64,000 nucleotides of DNA from Gracilaria domingensis (taxonomy: Eukaryota > Rhodophyta > Florideophyceae > Gracilariales > Gracilariaceae). The stretch covers positions 62,001 through 126,000 of the forward strand of contig VCMS01000037.1 in the NCBI GenBank assembly GCA_022539475.1. Reading direction: 5' to 3'. Positions 61,884 to 64,000 of the stretch are shown here, piece after piece. Numbering within the stretch: the stretch's first letter is position 1; every line of letters begins with the position of its first letter. The notes under the pieces were generated by a model. It saw nothing but the letters and a program-made list of their open reading frames with translations, did no database searches and was not told where the DNA came from. The position numbers and the translations under genes were made by a program.

Positions 61884-63569
61884 ATGAGTGTAAACCGGAA
61901 AGGAAACGGCAATGAAGTGGAAACCGGACCTCAGGCGATAGAGCGATTGAGAGCTGTGTTGGATTTTAAGGAAAACGTGAAACCTGGAGAGTAAACTGAT
62001 CAAGATCTTTACGTAATGACTCTCGAGTGTTCGGTGGAATGACGAGCCCTGGGAAGAGAGTTCCAAGACCCAGACACAATTGGTCAAGGGTACAAAACCG
62101 CATCACAGTCCAAGGTTCAGTTTGTTTCGGCAAGCGTGTTAGGCAAGAAAGTTTTAAGTTTGTTGGGGAAGCTAGAGAAGACCACATACTGCTTCGAGAG
62201 GAGCTCTTCGGAATCGAACTCAGTAGAAGATATTGAACATGTGGTCTCACACCCCGACACTGCTGCCAATCGGCCTTCCGAACTTCAAGATGAACCGAAT
62301 CGATCTGGTGATAAGCTTCCTGTTGTTTCTGACACTCTGCTTGTTGCAGAACCATCAAAACAGACGCTAAACGAACACCATGTTCAGCACGTAGAATCAC
62401 GTGATGAACAAGAGAAGAAGGATACTCGAAGCAACATGGACGCCACTCTACACCGGGTAAAGAGCAAGGTGGATAGTGGTGATGACCTATCCGCAGTAGA
62501 AAGGGGGATGGTGGTAAACTCTTTTGAGAAGCTCCGTTCGACAGTCAGCTTTGTATTTAAGGAAATCCGTTCTTTGACATCACAATATGAACACCTTAAC
62601 GTTGGTGAGGCACATGCAGACGAAGACGACTGTATGGTTTCAAAAACGTCTGCTAGAGGGCATCAAGAATCCGGAATGTTGCCTTCCAAGGAAAGGCTTA
62701 AATCCCGGGAAGGGCGCCAACTTCTCCAGAGAGTTTCTAGTTCACGTTCCAGGCGTTCCGTGGTTGTGCGAGAACAAAGCGGAAAGGTAGAGGAGAAGCC
62801 CTCTGTGGAAACTGTACATATTGCAGCCAAAAAGATTGTTTCAGTTGGAAGTGTGAGAGGGGCGCGAAGCGTGTTTGAGGAAAGAAGAGAAGTCAAAACG
62901 GAAGTAAGCTTCTCGAAAATTGTGGCATCCGATGTCGCTGATAAGATAGTCATTCGCAGAGTTTCATCTGCCCTAGAGGTCACAGCGCTGACTTTTGGGG
63001 CGAATCCTGTAGGCGAGGAGACGAAGAATGTATTGAAACTTCAGAAATCCGAGACAGCACCCGACATGGAAGGAATCGAGAGAGCACCACTGCTCTCCGT
63101 TCAGGAACTCTCCCAGCACGTGTCCGCACGTGTGCAGCAAATGCAACCTTTGTTTGAATCGCGTTCGGGCGAGGCGATTATTGGAAATGAGGATGAAGAG
63201 GACTCGCAGTCCGACACATATCGTCTCGGCAATCAACTGTCATGTGACCGTCGTGCCTTTAGCAGTGTGGATGATAACGATATGGGCCTCGTCGGACTTG
63301 AGATGCAGACGCCAGTGGCAGATATTCGGGACGAATACGCAGTTCCCAAAACATTCGAAGCCTCAGAAACTAACAAGGGTATCAACACGGTCGAAATGGA
63401 TGAGAAACAGGCGCGGGGTACTAAAATCACCGAGGAAGTTGGGAACTGCGAGGATGGTGGAGACAATATCAGACAAAATGATAGTGATGATGCGAGATGG
63501 GTTCGGAGCAAGGCAAAGGGGAGCTATCAACGCCAGAGCGTGCGAGTGAGGCCGACCGGGGCAGCGTAG
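61884..63569 (+). CDS. Hypothetical acidic, disordered protein, two exons
   Basis: Exon 1 is 61884-61990 (MSVNRKGNGNEVETGPQAIE...). Exon 2 starts at 62057 and continues the frame through TIGQGYKTASQSKVQFVSAS into LGKKVLSLLGKLEKTTYCFE. The intron (61991-62056, 66 bp, phase 2) is GTAAAC...AAG. This rescues an otherwise ATG-less frame. The product, about 539 residues, is rich in Ser, Glu and Asp with scattered basic stretches (SSRSRRSVVVREQ) and short helices, and no known domain. The end is doubtful: another frame from about 63500 reads GELSTPERASEADRGSVESS and DLSQPVSHVGG to a stop at 63667, which looks more like this protein than the current tail. Confidence 0.5.
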
Positions 63570-63690
63570 AGAGCTCAGATGTTGACGTAGTCGACCAGTC
63601 TTCTTCTAGCTCCGATGACCTTTCGCAGCCTGTTTCTCATGTCGGGGGATCATGCCTTCTGATTTAATGCCTAGTATCTCGCAGTTGATG

Positions 63691-63999
63691 TTACCGCACG
63701 AGTCGGCACGATCTAAAATACTTGTCGAAGTACACATCACCACCGTTGATGTTGCATACAGCATCTTCACAGCTACCCAAAACCGTCTTGGAGCTGTCTG
63801 TCAGGTGGTAAACATCTCGCTCAGTTGGTCGCCATTGTGGCTTAGACCACGTCAGTTTCAGGGCTTCAATAGTGCTCTGCCATGCATCATCACGTGATGT
63901 GAGGAGACATTTCCAGCCATCTGCGATCAACGCCCACAGTCGCACCACAGTTTCTGCATCCTCCGAGACAACACGAGAGCCGTCTGCGGTAACTCCCAC
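63691..63999 (-). CDS. Partial hypothetical protein at window edge
   Basis: An open minus-strand frame runs to the last bases of the window and may continue beyond. It reads TVVRLWALIADGWKCLLTSR and LTWSKPQWRPTERDVYHLTD. No domain recognised, and it may not be coding. Confidence 0.25.
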   Translation of the reverse strand: MGVTADGSRVVSEDAETVVRLWALIADGWKCLLTSRDDAWQSTIEALKLTWSKPQWRPTERDVYHLTDSSKTVLGSCEDAVCNINGGDVYFDKYFRSCRLVR

Positions 64000-64000
64000 A

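Overview
This is nuclear DNA of a photosynthetic eukaryote. Several genes belong to plastid-bearing lineages: a carotenoid isomerase with a transit-like N-terminus, an ACT-domain Raf-like kinase and a one-repeat SHAQKYF MYB. Others are general eukaryotic genes: FACT/SSRP1, COG1, Tim13, LSM12, HSP110, DLST and NDUFAF7. Long uninterrupted genes, few and short introns (66-132 bp where I could place them), compact gene islands and intervening transposon debris fit a red alga best, for example a florideophyte. A CBM20 domain would suit starch metabolism. The taxonomic call is an inference.

Layout. 1-2.8 kb is the 3' half of a decayed Ty3/gypsy chromovirus-type retrotransposon. 2969-5766 and 7127-11723 are two separate hAT elements. 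Each has exact terminal inverted repeats and a perfect 8-bp target duplication, yet a broken transposase. The second carries about 1.4 kb of very GC-rich foreign-looking DNA. 12.7-17 kb is a gene island: AA15 lytic polysaccharide monooxygenase with a His-rich tail, a PPPDE/DeSI peptidase, an LYR protein and a secreted Cys-rich protein. 17-20.4 kb is nearly empty. 20.4-29.5 kb is sparse: an AhpD-like protein, Tim13 with a replaced cysteine, a decayed ferlin gene and lineage-specific ORFs. 30-43.8 kb holds CRTISO, SSRP1, the divergent pair DLST/HSP110 and the ACT-kinase. 43.8-45.8 kb is an intergenic tract with a cluster of palindromes. 45.8-60.1 kb holds a membrane protein, an MFS carrier, LSM12, the MYB, a coiled-coil protein, COG1, a secreted protein and NDUFAF7. 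60.4-64 kb has a frame-broken CBM20 gene, a disordered-protein gene and an edge fragment.

How genes relate. Mitochondrial functions recur (Tim13, LYR protein, DLST, NDUFAF7), but they are scattered and I see no operon-like logic. Many start codons were moved to the first sensible ATG, and introns in the LYR gene, LSM12 and the 61.9-kb gene were deduced from splice signals plus protein continuity. No CRISPR array, rRNA or convincing tRNA was found.
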